From an uncultured Bacilli bacterium (lineage in GTDB: Bacteria; Bacillota_I; Bacilli_A; RF39; UBA660), in NCBI GenBank assembly GCA_934096265.1, contig CAKOLI010000005.1, positions 4,122 through 68,121 on the forward strand: 64,000 bases of DNA. Direction: 5' to 3'. Under the pieces are notes generated by a model that saw nothing but the letters and a program-made list of their open reading frames with translations, was not told where the DNA came from and did no database searches. Below, in pieces: positions 16,285-27,000 of the stretch. Within the stretch, counting starts at the first letter, position 1. Every line of letters starts with the position of its first letter. Made by a program: the position numbers and the translations under genes.

Positions 16285-17403
16285 ATGAGCAATCTAAATA
16301 TCATAAATTTATTTGATAATGCAGATAATAGTAAAATTAATAACTTTAATAACAACATAGATTCAGAATTAAAAATTACTACCGATTATGACAAAATAGA
16401 ATGCAACTACGAATGGCTAGATATAATGGAGAATACTATAAAATATATAGATAACATCCTAAGAAATCCTAACAGATTTATAGTTAATGAAGAAGATATT
16501 ATAAAAATAGAATTAGCTAAAAGAATAGGTGTAGAAAGTATAAAACATCTATCAAGAAATACTAATTTAATACAAGACTATAATAAAAAAACAGGAGACG
16601 TCCGCCCATCAAAAATATTAAACATAAACAAAGAAGAAAGCTTTGATACATACGAAAATCGTTTTATATATAGCCTAATTCAAAATATGAAAACATATAT
16701 TGCCATGAAAAAAAGTACTACAATACTAGAATCAAAATTAAAAGATGACAAAAAAATGGAATACACTGCCCAAACCAATCTAGGCAAAGAAAAAATTAAC
16801 ATCTCCATGAACTTAGATACAAAACTAAATACTATACTAAAAAATAACGAAAAAGAAGATACTCCAATAGAAGAAAGAATTTCAAAACTAGAACTCAGAG
16901 TAAAAGACTTGTGTACAAGCAAAGTATACCTAGATTTAGCCAAAAAACATATAGCTTTAGTAACATCTCCAATCAAAAAAACCAACGTAATTTTAAAAAA
17001 TGTTAACTTCCAGTACGCATTAAAATTATGGAACTATATGCAAGAAAACATAGAAGATGATACCGCTAGAACCAAAAGCTCAAAAAACTACACAGATAAT
17101 GGTAAGTTTAAACAATACCTAGATGAGACATTCTTACTAAACTACTTAGTCGCAGACTCACTAGGTAATAAACATGTAACACAGACTGAAAAACAAGAAA
17201 TTACCGAAAAACTTATAGGAAACATGGTGCAAAAAGTAGTAGATATTAATACTGACCTAACAGAAGAAGAATTAAAAAAAATTGTTACTAAGCAATTTAC
17301 AGTAATTAAATACAAGAGCATTGTTAGTGACAAAGAAATAGCAAAAATATTTAAAGAAAAAATGAATAAGTATTTTTCCAAAATAGAAGAATTTAAGATT
17401 TAA
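16285..17403 (+). CDS. DUF2357-like partner of the AAA+ ATPase
   Basis: 372 residues, soluble. SFDTYENRFIYSLIQNMKTY near residues 113-132 matches the core of DUF2357-type proteins (…TxENRFxK…), a family normally encoded beside McrB-like ATPases and often fused to a PD-(D/E)xK nuclease. No nuclease motif is visible here; the C-terminal part is helical and Lys-rich. A good AGGAGG lies seven bases before the ATG. Position between the ATPase and an active SipW suggests a role as the ATPase's effector or adaptor in envelope assembly rather than DNA restriction, which is inference. Confidence 0.65.
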   Translation: MSNLNIINLFDNADNSKINNFNNNIDSELKITTDYDKIECNYEWLDIMENTIKYIDNILRNPNRFIVNEEDIIKIELAKRIGVESIKHLSRNTNLIQDYNKKTGDVRPSKILNINKEESFDTYENRFIYSLIQNMKTYIAMKKSTTILESKLKDDKKMEYTAQTNLGKEKINISMNLDTKLNTILKNNEKEDTPIEERISKLELRVKDLCTSKVYLDLAKKHIALVTSPIKKTNVILKNVNFQYALKLWNYMQENIEDDTARTKSSKNYTDNGKFKQYLDETFLLNYLVADSLGNKHVTQTEKQEITEKLIGNMVQKVVDINTDLTEEELKKIVTKQFTVIKYKSIVSDKEIAKIFKEKMNKYFSKIEEFKI

Positions 17404-17417
17404 GGTGACGTGATAGT

Positions 17418-18002
17418 ATGAAGAAACTTTTAGAAAATAAAAAAATCCACATTTTACTTATGGTAGTTAAAGCAATAACTACGTTATTCGTGTGCATAAT
17501 TGTAAGTATTATTTTTGTCCAAAGAGTTTCTAACAACAAAATAACATTAGGAGGATATAGTATATATACCATCATAACAGAAAGTATGAAACCAAAATAT
17601 AACATAGGAGATATGCTAATAACCAAAAAAATTAATCCACAGAAAATTAATGTACGTGATGATATAGTATATATGGGACAAGAAGGAGATTTTAAAGATA
17701 AAATAATTACCCACCAAGTAATAGGAATAAAGAAAAAAGGCACTGATTTAATATTTGTAACAAAAGGTATAGCTAACTCTATAGAAGATCCAGAAATAAA
17801 AAGTAGCCAAATATATGGTAAAGTAGTATATAAAACCATTATACTTAGTGCTTTATCAAAAATTGTCAATAACACATATGGCTTTTACTTCATTATTTTT
17901 ATTCCTTTTGCAATCATGATATTTTTAGAAATATTAGAAGTTATTAAAGAAAAGGATGACTTAAATAAAATAGGTGAAAATAATGAAACCAAAGAAAAAT
18001 AA
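17418..18002 (+). CDS. sipW: SipW-type (ER-type) signal peptidase, catalytic residues present
   Basis: 194 residues. N-terminal membrane helix (about 13-35), catalytic box ITESMKP with Ser56, YNIGDMLITKK, then His99 in IITHQV, which replaces the Lys of ordinary bacterial signal peptidases and defines the Ser/His ER-type. Asp124 in NSIEDPE is the likely third residue, although the usual first Asp of the TKGDANN box is Ile118 here. A C-terminal helix follows (about 152-175). In Bacillus SipW cleaves TasA and TapA. The gene overlaps the following TasA-like gene by 20 bases. Confidence 0.88.
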   Translation: MKKLLENKKIHILLMVVKAITTLFVCIIVSIIFVQRVSNNKITLGGYSIYTIITESMKPKYNIGDMLITKKINPQKINVRDDIVYMGQEGDFKDKIITHQVIGIKKKGTDLIFVTKGIANSIEDPEIKSSQIYGKVVYKTIILSALSKIVNNTYGFYFIIFIPFAIMIFLEILEVIKEKDDLNKIGENNETKEK

Positions 18003-18597
18003 AATTATATACATCCTAAAAATTATAAAAAAACGAGTAAAACCAAGGACATTACTATTATTAGCCCTAACCCTAGTGGCAAACTCTTATGCATGGTTTA
18101 TCTATACTACCAAAGTAGACAATACAATAGAAGCACACGTAAGATCCTGGAACGTCCGCTTCGACTACGATTCAAGCGAAATAACAGAATACATTGACTT
18201 CAATATAGATGATATGTATCCTGGCATGGGAAACTACGAAAACTCCATCAAAATTTTAAATACAGGAGAAGCCACTGGCAAAATAAATTATGAAGTAGTA
18301 AGTGCTAGAATAATTAACGATAATTATGTAATAGATGAAAATGCACAAACAACAGAAAACGTAGTAAATAGCCTAGCAAATGACTACCCATTCAAAATAA
18401 TTATAGGCGTAACTAATAGTGAAATAACAAAAGAAACGGGAGAAGAAGAGTTTTACATAAAAGTAACCTGGGACTACGAATCAGGTAACGACAAAGAAGA
18501 CACCTACTGGGGAAATCAAGCATATGACTATCAACAAAACAATCCAAATAGTCCCATTATATCAATAAAAATAAAAATATCTGTAGTACAAGCATAA
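17983..18597 (+). CDS. TasA-family exported protein
   Basis: 204 residues from the ATG at 17983, chosen over the GTG at 17974 because AGGTGA sits nine bases before it. The signal peptide is basic (PKKNKIIYILKIIKKRVKPR) with a short core and NSYAWF, the SipW-type cleavage context. The mature part is beta-rich, with IKILNTGEATGKINYEV and a C-terminal FYIKVTWDYESGNDKEDTYW and ISIKIKISVVQA, both typical of TasA-family domains. It overlaps the sipW gene, as expected for enzyme and substrate, and ends at a strong hairpin. Confidence 0.85.
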   Translation: MKPKKNKIIYILKIIKKRVKPRTLLLLALTLVANSYAWFIYTTKVDNTIEAHVRSWNVRFDYDSSEITEYIDFNIDDMYPGMGNYENSIKILNTGEATGKINYEVVSARIINDNYVIDENAQTTENVVNSLANDYPFKIIIGVTNSEITKETGEEEFYIKVTWDYESGNDKEDTYWGNQAYDYQQNNPNSPIISIKIKISVVQA

Positions 18598-18637
18598 ATT
18601 AAAAGGATTATTCAATATAAGAACAAATCCTTTTAAT
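18598..18637 (+). terminator. Terminator of the first matrix operon
   Basis: TTAAAAGGATT pairs with AATCCTTTTAA, then TTTTTTATTT. It lies between convergent genes and overlaps the end of the minus-strand gene. Confidence 0.82.
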
Positions 18638-19223
18638 TTTTTATTTGAACAAAATTAAGAGACACATCCACCATTCCCTTACAATCAGGATTAACCGTGG
18701 CATCTGCATCATCAAAATTATCCATAGTCTGCCTATCATCATCTATCCATTCTATATACATTCTAATATTTGTATTTGTTATATTATCTGAATATAAAAT
18801 ATCATTACTAATAACCTCACCACTAGAAATAGAAACAACCTCTCCATCATTTAGCGAGTACCCTGTAACAACTAAATCTTTAACACAACTATTATCTGAA
18901 ACAGAAGTACTAATATTATACTTAAAAGATACATCAACAGAAGAAGAATCTATAATAATATCAAAATACCCAGACGAAGTAGGAGCAATAACACCAGGCT
19001 TAATATGTTCATTCCCATTCAAAACAGGCGTCAAAGTTTGCGTTATAGAAGGATTATCACGAATATCCTCATCATTAACTAATATTCTCCATCTAGCAAT
19101 AGTCAAATTCGTATTCCCCTGAGTACTATTCATATACTTAGCATACGTCGAATTAACAATCATTAGACAAAAAAATAAAGATATACATGACACCAGTAAA
19201 ACAATTTTTTTCCTTATTTTCAT
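18633..19223 (-). CDS. TasA-like exported protein on the opposite strand
   Basis: 196 residues from the ATG at 19223; the GTG nine bases earlier lies inside the ribosome site GTAGGTGAAG. The signal peptide has KIRKKIVLLVS followed by a long core and NSTYAKYMN, the SipW-type TYA pattern. The mature domain has IKPGVIAPTSSGYFDIIID, SFKYNIS and a terminal MYIEWIDDD...VDVSLNFVQ, matching the end of the other TasA-like paralogues. Two cysteines are present (SCVKD and DCKG). It has its own near-consensus promoter, so it is not part of the flanking operons. Confidence 0.8.
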   Translation of the reverse strand: MKIRKKIVLLVSCISLFFCLMIVNSTYAKYMNSTQGNTNLTIARWRILVNDEDIRDNPSITQTLTPVLNGNEHIKPGVIAPTSSGYFDIIIDSSSVDVSFKYNISTSVSDNSCVKDLVVTGYSLNDGEVVSISSGEVISNDILYSDNITNTNIRMYIEWIDDDRQTMDNFDDADATVNPDCKGMVDVSLNFVQIKN

Positions 19224-19246
19224 ATGCTTCACCTACTATTAACACA

Positions 19247-19275
19247 ATTATATCATAAAGGTGTAAACATTTCAA
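19247..19275 (-). promoter_or_regulatory. Near-consensus promoter for the minus-strand TasA-like gene
   Basis: On the minus strand TTGAAA (19275-19270), 17-base spacer, TATAAT (19252-19247). Confidence 0.82.
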
Positions 19276-19348
19276 CTCATAGTAATTGCATAATTTGACA
19301 AAATATGATAGAATTATTTTATAAAAATAGTAGAGTGAGTGATATTGA

Positions 19349-20053
19349 GTGGCAGTTAGTACAGTAGTAATGACAGGTGAAAAATTAAGAAGAAGAAAGA
19401 AAAAATTAAAAATAACTAAAATTATATTATTAATACTATTCTTCATACTAGTTAGTCTATTTTTAATACTAGAAATAATATACAAAGGTGGAAAATTTAC
19501 AGTAACCCTAGACCCCAACTTCTCTCTAAAAAGTAAAATAGTTATATATGATGATATAGAAGAAAAAAGAGTCCAAAGAAAATTATATGCTAGCCAACTA
19601 GAGTTTATGGATAACATATCAATTAATTGGCTACCAGAAAATATAAACAACGAAAAAGATGGCTCCCATAATGGAGATAACTACATTGCCTACACTTTCT
19701 ACATTGAAAACCAAGGTACAGACACAATTGATTACTGGTATCAAATAGTTATAGATGATGTAATCAAAAATGTAGATGATGCTGTTAGAATTATGATATA
19801 TAGAAACGATGATAAAAAAGTATATGCCAAGATAAATGAAGATTTAAACAAGCCAGAAGAAGGCACAATACCATTTTATTCCAAAAAGTATGCTGTCCTT
19901 GAAAATAGAGCGGAATTTAAACCTCAAGACATAGACAAATTCACTATTGTGATATGGCTAGAAGGGGACGACCCAGAATGTTTAGACAATATAATAGGTG
20001 GAGAAATTAAAATGCACATGGAAATAATAGAAGAACATATAGATAAGGAATAG
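19349..20053 (+). CDS. Membrane-anchored TasA-fold protein
   Basis: 234 residues from a GTG; an ATG at 19370 is an alternative start that still precedes the basic region. KLRRRKKKLKITK is followed by a long hydrophobic helix (about 24-44) that ends without the TYA cleavage pattern, so it may stay anchored. The outer part shares features with the following TasA paralogue: YIAYTFYIENQGTDTIDYWYQI and the terminal VIWLEGDDPEC...GEIKMHMEI, matching YMWIEGQDVDC in the paralogues. The stop overlaps the next gene's GTG codon. A 0A-like TTTGACA is upstream at 19294-19300 but may instead be part of a -35. Confidence 0.72.
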   Translation: MAVSTVVMTGEKLRRRKKKLKITKIILLILFFILVSLFLILEIIYKGGKFTVTLDPNFSLKSKIVIYDDIEEKRVQRKLYASQLEFMDNISINWLPENINNEKDGSHNGDNYIAYTFYIENQGTDTIDYWYQIVIDDVIKNVDDAVRIMIYRNDDKKVYAKINEDLNKPEEGTIPFYSKKYAVLENRAEFKPQDIDKFTIVIWLEGDDPECLDNIIGGEIKMHMEIIEEHIDKE

Positions 20054-20061
20054 TGATTATT

Positions 20062-21069
20062 ATGCCCAAAAAAACTAAAAAAAACCGTAAACTATATTTT
20101 ATGATACTATGGCTCTTACTAGTAGGAGTACTATTTGGAAGCAGTACATACGCTTGGTTTTCTACAAATAGAGTAGTTTATATAAGCTCACTAAATGTAA
20201 ATGTAAGAGCAGAAGGAGGAATAGAAATCTCCGCGGATGCTCAAAAATGGAAAACAATCCTAGCTATTCAAGACTTAATAGATGCACACACAACCAGTTA
20301 TCCAACTAGTACAAACCAAATACCAAATAGATTAGAACCAGTATCCACTGGCAAACAAATAGACCAACAAACAGGCTTTTTAAACATGTATCATGGCCTC
20401 GTAGAAATAGATGCTCTAGCAAACTATATCCTAGAGTCAAATAAAATTGTTGAAGAAGAAAGCAGTGGAGACGTCAGCGAAGGCAAATTCATAGCCTTTG
20501 ATATATTTTTAAAAACAACCTCTCCAACGGATTTGTACCTAACCACCTCTTCAGGAGCAACATCCGACGAAGAAAACAGCGTAGGTATAGAAAACTCAGC
20601 TAGAATAGCCTTTCTAATCGAAGGAAATGCAAGCGAAAATACTTCTTTAAATACAATACAAACCCTAAAAGGAGTAACTAACGACACTGTATACATCTGG
20701 GAACCTAATTATGATACTCACACAGAAGAAGCAGTAGAACATGCACTTAGTACATACAACATAATAACAACTACCACTAACGCAGATGCCTTAAATTATG
20801 ATGGCATCATACAAGAATTTAACAAAACAGAAAACATAACTGTAGAAAAAGCAAACAACGCTAACTATCCAAACTATTTCAAAAAAGTTAACGTAGACTA
20901 CTTAACCAAAAAAAATCCAACAGAAAACAGCAAAATATTCAGCATATCTTCAGGTATAACAAAAATAAGAATATACATGTGGATAGAAGGACAAGATGTT
21001 GACTGTGAAGACAATGCCAGCATAGGTAACTTTACCTTCAATTTACAATTTACTACTAATAAAAAATAA
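20062..21069 (+). CDS. TasA-family major-subunit-like protein A
   Basis: 335 residues from the ATG at 20062 (a GTG nine bases earlier is possible). Basic KKTKKNRK, hydrophobic core, then SSTYAWFSTN, a typical SipW signal. The mature start VNVRAEGGIEISADAQKW, the middle YIWEPNYDTHTEEA and the end IRIYMWIEGQDVDCED are shared with the protein at 35762, so the two are clear paralogues. Two Cys-free beta domains are likely apart from the final DVDCED. It lies 29 bases before the giant repeat protein, whose export or display it may support. Confidence 0.87.
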   Translation: MPKKTKKNRKLYFMILWLLLVGVLFGSSTYAWFSTNRVVYISSLNVNVRAEGGIEISADAQKWKTILAIQDLIDAHTTSYPTSTNQIPNRLEPVSTGKQIDQQTGFLNMYHGLVEIDALANYILESNKIVEEESSGDVSEGKFIAFDIFLKTTSPTDLYLTTSSGATSDEENSVGIENSARIAFLIEGNASENTSLNTIQTLKGVTNDTVYIWEPNYDTHTEEAVEHALSTYNIITTTTNADALNYDGIIQEFNKTENITVEKANNANYPNYFKKVNVDYLTKKNPTENSKIFSISSGITKIRIYMWIEGQDVDCEDNASIGNFTFNLQFTTNKK

Positions 21070-21098
21070 ACATTAATACAATGAAAGGAGTATATACC

Positions 21099-24000
21099 AT
21101 GTTTAAGATAATTAAAAAATATCATATAACACATATATTAATAATTATATCTTTAGTATTACTCTTTTCTTTTGGTATAGAAGCCTACATTACAACATAT
21201 GGAGACTATGTAAGTACATTCAATAATCAAAGTGGAATATCTAATGATGTTGTCTATGTAAATGATGCTCAAAGTGATTATGATTATTACATGGGATTAA
21301 ACTATACACACTCTACAGATGGCAAACTACCCACTATGGAAGATAAACATATATATACTGATAATAACCTAGTAGAAGTAGCCCTAACATATAGAGCAAA
21401 CGATATAGAACAAGCAAACCAAGCATATGTATCACTAACAGAAAGACAAACAACATATGTATACTATAAAGTATACGCAATTAATACAAATAACACAGAA
21501 AATAAAGATGATGACTACGTTACTATTGAATTGATAGACAATCCATATACAGATAGACCAACAGATAAAGGCTTCAATGGATGGATAACCAACTACATAT
21601 CAGCCCATATAACATATGATAATGATACATATACAAGATATGTAAAAATACCAATAACTTATACCCAAGATAAACCGAATAAAATTGAAATAGAACTATA
21701 TGCTAGTTGGATAGATGCAAATGTACAATACATATCCCAAACATCTACTATCTCAAATGCAATTAACAACTTAAACAAAAAAGGTCTATTTCAATTATCA
21801 GGAAGAAAACCAATATATGAAAGTGTAAGTAACTATTACATTAAACAAACTATAGAACAATATGACAGATATCCAAACGGAGCTGTAAGCAGTACAGGTG
21901 GTAATTTAAGATTTTGGTGTTTTGATGAAAATGGATGCACTTACTACATACGACCAAGCAGTCAAGCATATGATGAAAGTAATACCTACTACAAACTTGT
22001 AAATGGAAATATGACAGAAACAGAAGTTGAAATAACAGGCTATGAAGATTTAGGAAGTATCCCCCTAGATACACCTATATATGGATATTTTCGTGAAAAA
22101 AACATAGCATACCAATCTTCATACGCAGGATATTACAAAAAAGATGCAACATACCAAACAAGTGGAACATGTAATAAACAATCGGGATGTACATATTATG
22201 AATTAATTCAATATTATGATGAAGATGGTACAATAGAAACAGCTAAAGAAGATACATCATACTATTACTTAGTAACTAGAGATACAAACATCATCGTATT
22301 AGATACAACCACAACCAATATATGGACAAACGGTCAAAACAAACCATTTACCTTAACTAGCGTACATAATAAAACTAGTTACATAAACTCTGCTACTTTT
22401 GAAATAAACCAAAATACCGTTAATGCATATGATGACATGACAATAGAAAACATAAAAATATATTCAAGAACAACCCGTAAAAATGGAGAAGTAACTCCAG
22501 GAAGTACTAGAGGTAGCATTTTCTATGGTAACTGGCACAATGTTAAACTAGGAAGAGGCATAACAGCATACAGTGCTACATACACAAACTTCGGAAGCAT
22601 CATTGGAGGTAATACAGCCTCTACTGGAAGTAGCTCCAATTTAACTAAATATAAATTAATAATAGAATCAGGCTACTATAACTCTATAGGCCTAACCGCA
22701 GGTAGCTATGGAGGAACTATATATACTAACGCAATAGGTATATACGGAAATGATTATGACAGAGTAACTAACAATAATGATTTACTAGATATAAGACACT
22801 GTGCTTCAGGTAGTTGGGGAGGAACAATATATAGCCAAAGTAATATAGATGTAGCCCTTCATACATATATCAAAAGTGGTAAATTTGGTTCTAACAAATA
22901 TGACTACGCAACAGGAATATATGTAGGAGGAAGAAATGGAGGAACACACCACGCACCAAGAAGCATAACTGTAGAAGGAGGATACATATATAACTTAATC
23001 GGAGGCCCCCTAACATCTCAAAACCAATCTGAATATAATGACACATATATATACATAAAAGGAGGCAGTATTGACATCGTAATCGGAGGTGCAGGAAGAA
23101 CAGAAACCTACGGTAATCGTATTATCCAAATGAGTGGAGGTCAAGTTAACTACAGTATCTTTGGAGGCTCTAATGGAATAACTGGTAGCAATTCCTCTAA
23201 CGAACAAGGCACCATTGATGGAGATACTCTAGTATATGTAGGAGGCAGTGCCATAGTAGGAGATGAAGAACTAGTAAACAATGACACCATAGAAAGCGAA
23301 TCACAAGTTGAATCTGGCAGTGTCTTTGGAATTGGTAATGGTAAAGCTAACTACGAAAAAATAGGCTCTGCAAACAATTCTAACGTCATAATAGCAACCG
23401 ACGCTATAATTAGAAGAAATGTATACGCTGGTGGTAATTATGGTGCAGTAGGTATTAACAGCTCATCTCCAACAAGTACAAGTAACATATACATAAAAGG
23501 AGGACTAATAAAAGGCTCAGTTTACGGAGGAGGTAACAACAACGGTTCAGGAAGCACAAACGTCAACTCCTCAGTAAACATCGACATGACATCTGGCATC
23601 ATTAATGGCTCACTATATGGAGGAAGCAATCAACGAGGAATTATATATGGAAGCGTATCTATAAACGTAACAGGTGGTATCATTAAAACATCCGTCTACG
23701 GAGGAGGCCAAGGTGGATACACCTCAAGTCAAAGCCAAGGTACATTTGTATCCAAAGAAATAGAAGTAACAATAGGAAAAAGTGATATAACACCAGGCCC
23801 AACAATCCATAACAATGTCTACGGAGGCAGTGCCTATGGCTCAGTAAATGGTACAACCAATTCAAGCATAATATCTAACTATAATACTAAAGTAAATGTA
23901 AATAGTGGTACAGTAGAAGGCTCAGTCTACGGAGGAGGCCAAGGGAATGATACCTATACTCCATACGTAATGGGTAACATAGACGTAAACATAAACGGAG

Positions 24001-27000
24001 GAACAATAAACAATGTCTTTGGAGGAAACGACGCGGCTGGTACCCCAAATGGTTATGTCAAAGTATATCTAAATGGAGGAACTGTAAACAATACCTACGG
24101 AGGAGGCAATAAAACAGGCATAACTACCACAAACGTATACTTACAAGGAGGCACCTCTACAAACATATATGGAGGTTCTAACCAAAGTGGCGATGTAGAA
24201 GAATCAAACATAATCACTCAAAGTGGTACAGCAGATGCAATTTACGGAGGAAACAACCAAGGAGGTATCACTAACACAAGCAACATCACAGTAAATGGAG
24301 GAACAATCGACACCATCTATGGAGGAGGTAAACTAGCTACTACTAATACAACCAACATAGAATTAAATAAAACTACTATAAATAATGTCTATGGAGGAGG
24401 AGAAGCTGCAGACGTAAGTACTGGTACAAATATCACACTAAAAGGAAGCACCGTAGGAAATATCTATGGAGGCTCTAACCAAAGTGGCACTGTAGAAGAG
24501 TCAAACATAATTACTCAAAGTGGTACAGTAAATACAATCTACGGAGGAAACAACCAAGGAGGTACAACCAAAACTACTAACATTAAAGTTGACGGTGCTA
24601 ATATTAATACCATCTATGGAGGAGGAGACAAAGCTAACACCACCACATCAAACATAACCGTAACTTCCACCCAAAATAAAATTAATAATATCTTTGGAGG
24701 AGGAAACGCCGCTTCAGTAGATAAAAGTAACATCACAGTAAATTCAGGCCAAGCAGAAAATATCTATGGAGGTTCTAACCAAAGTGGCGACGTAACTAAC
24801 AGTAACGTAGACATCCTGCAAACAGAAAACAACAATACCACTCAAATAGTGGCAAACGTAACATGGGAGGCAAACGATGCAGAACCATGGCAAAGTACTA
24901 CATATAAAACAATAGCCAAAGTAAAAGTAGAATTAACAAATAATACCCAAGCAACCCTAGATACATGGGACCTAACTCTAAACATACCAGAATCCATACT
25001 ATTTACTAATTACACAAGCAGTAACATAGACGTAACAGACTCTACATATAAGATTAATCAAGTAAATAAATATTATGGTAACAATACTATTAGTGCACAA
25101 GGTACTCATACTATTGAATTTGAAGTACTTTCCATGATACCAAAAGAAGATTTTGACATTGGCTATATTTTTGAATCAACACCATACAAATATAGCGTCC
25201 CATTAAAAACATATATTGCTAATATCTACGGAGGAAACAACCAAGGAGGTACTACACAAAATACTGATATATATGTAAAAGATGCCCTAATAGGAAACAT
25301 CTATGGAGGAGGAAACGCCGCTCCAAGTGGAAATACCAAAATATACCTAGAAAATAGTACTGTCAAAGATGAAATCTACGGAGGAGGAAATCAAGCTAGT
25401 GTAAATAACAACACCGATGTAGATATAATAAATGCTACAATAAATGGTAGTATCTTTGGAGGAGGCAATGCTGGTACAGTAGAAGGAAGCACCAACTTAT
25501 ATATATCAAATACTACCGTACTAGAAAGTGCATACGCAGGTGGAAACGGAATAACCGCTATAGTAAAAGGAAATACATTAGTAAATATAGATGGCACCTC
25601 AAATATAGGTAAACATGTCTTTGGAGGAGGAAACGCCGCTGCAACAGGAAATGAAAATCAAAATACATCAAACAGCATTGTAAATATCGCAGGAGCTACT
25701 ATAGATGGCAATGTCTATGGAGGGGCTAACACCTCAGTAATAAACGGATGTGCTAATGTAAATATAGGTATAGATGCCGTAACAGAATCAAGCCTAATAA
25801 AAGGAAATATTGATATAAAAGGAACAGTCTTTGGAGGAGGAGAAGCCAATGCAGGTGGATCACAAATATTTGACTGGAGCTTTATCAGCGTAACTGATGG
25901 TATTAACGTCCTAATAGATGGCAATAATCATGACACATTCAACATAGGAACATCAATCTTTGGTAGTGGTAACGCCTCTTCAAGCGCAGGAATAAGTAAT
26001 GTTACAATTAAAAATTATGGAACAATAGATGACTACAAGAAAAACGTCTCTATTCAAAGAGCTACAAACGTAACAATAGATAACTCTGCTATCGAATTAG
26101 AAGGCATCGCAGACCGTACTAACGAACTATTTTCCGATGTACCATTTACAATCGCAAGAGTAGACGAACTAAAAATAAAAAATAACACCACACTATTCTT
26201 ACAAACAAATACTAACCTATTAAAAGCATTTACCAGCCTAGTCGATGTATATGATGAATCTACCAATACTTACAAAGAAGAAGTAGCTAAAGTAACAATT
26301 AATAATGAAACAAACGAAATAAACAGCAACGTCACAAACAGACTATATATATGGGAAAGTAAAAACGTAAACGTCCTACTTGACATCGCAGGCACTAGTT
26401 ATGGAAAAGTAACCGGCATGACCTTCTTTGGAATGTTTAACCATGACAGAAATGGAAATGTAGTAACAGGAATGTATTCTAAAGACTACACAAACGGAAG
26501 TGAAATAAGCAGTAACGTACTAAGTTATTTCTCTGATGGTGCATATGTAATGGGACTACACGCCGTAAATCACGATATTAAAATAGATGGATTTTATACC
26601 AACTATAAAGATGAAAATGACTTTAAACATATTAAAGTAGACTACATAAAACCAACTAGCCTAGGAGACAACTGCTATAAATGGGTAGTCGGTGCTCCAG
26701 TACTAGCTTATGAAATTGAAGACTTAAAAGCCTCAAAATACTCTACCTTAGGAACTGTAGAATTACCATTAATAGACTTCTCAGACCCAAACACCAAATT
26801 CTACATTGAAGGCTTTGCTTATAACGAACTAGACCCAACTATCTCACTAATAGATTCAAAAGATATACCGAGAATTGCTAGTGATACCACCATCGCGGAT
26901 ACAGTAATGAGCTTAGTTATGGAAAGCAGTAACGTTGGATGGATAACAAAAGGAACTACCACATTCAAAACCGATGGTAACATTCCATCGGGGACATTAG

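Noticed and set aside
16285..17403. McrB/DUF2357 pair considered as an ordinary restriction system
   Set aside because: No nuclease motif, methyltransferase or specificity gene is present, the ATPase is membrane-anchored, and the neighbours are matrix genes; restriction remains possible but less likely.
19294..19300. Spo0A-box-like TTTGACA before the 19349 gene
   Set aside because: It also fits a -35 element, and a single relaxed 7-mer in AT-rich DNA is likely by chance.
24160..25300. Repeats considered as a CRISPR array
   Set aside because: The repeats are in-frame parts of a coding solenoid with variable spacing and no spacers; no CRISPR array or cas gene was seen in the window.
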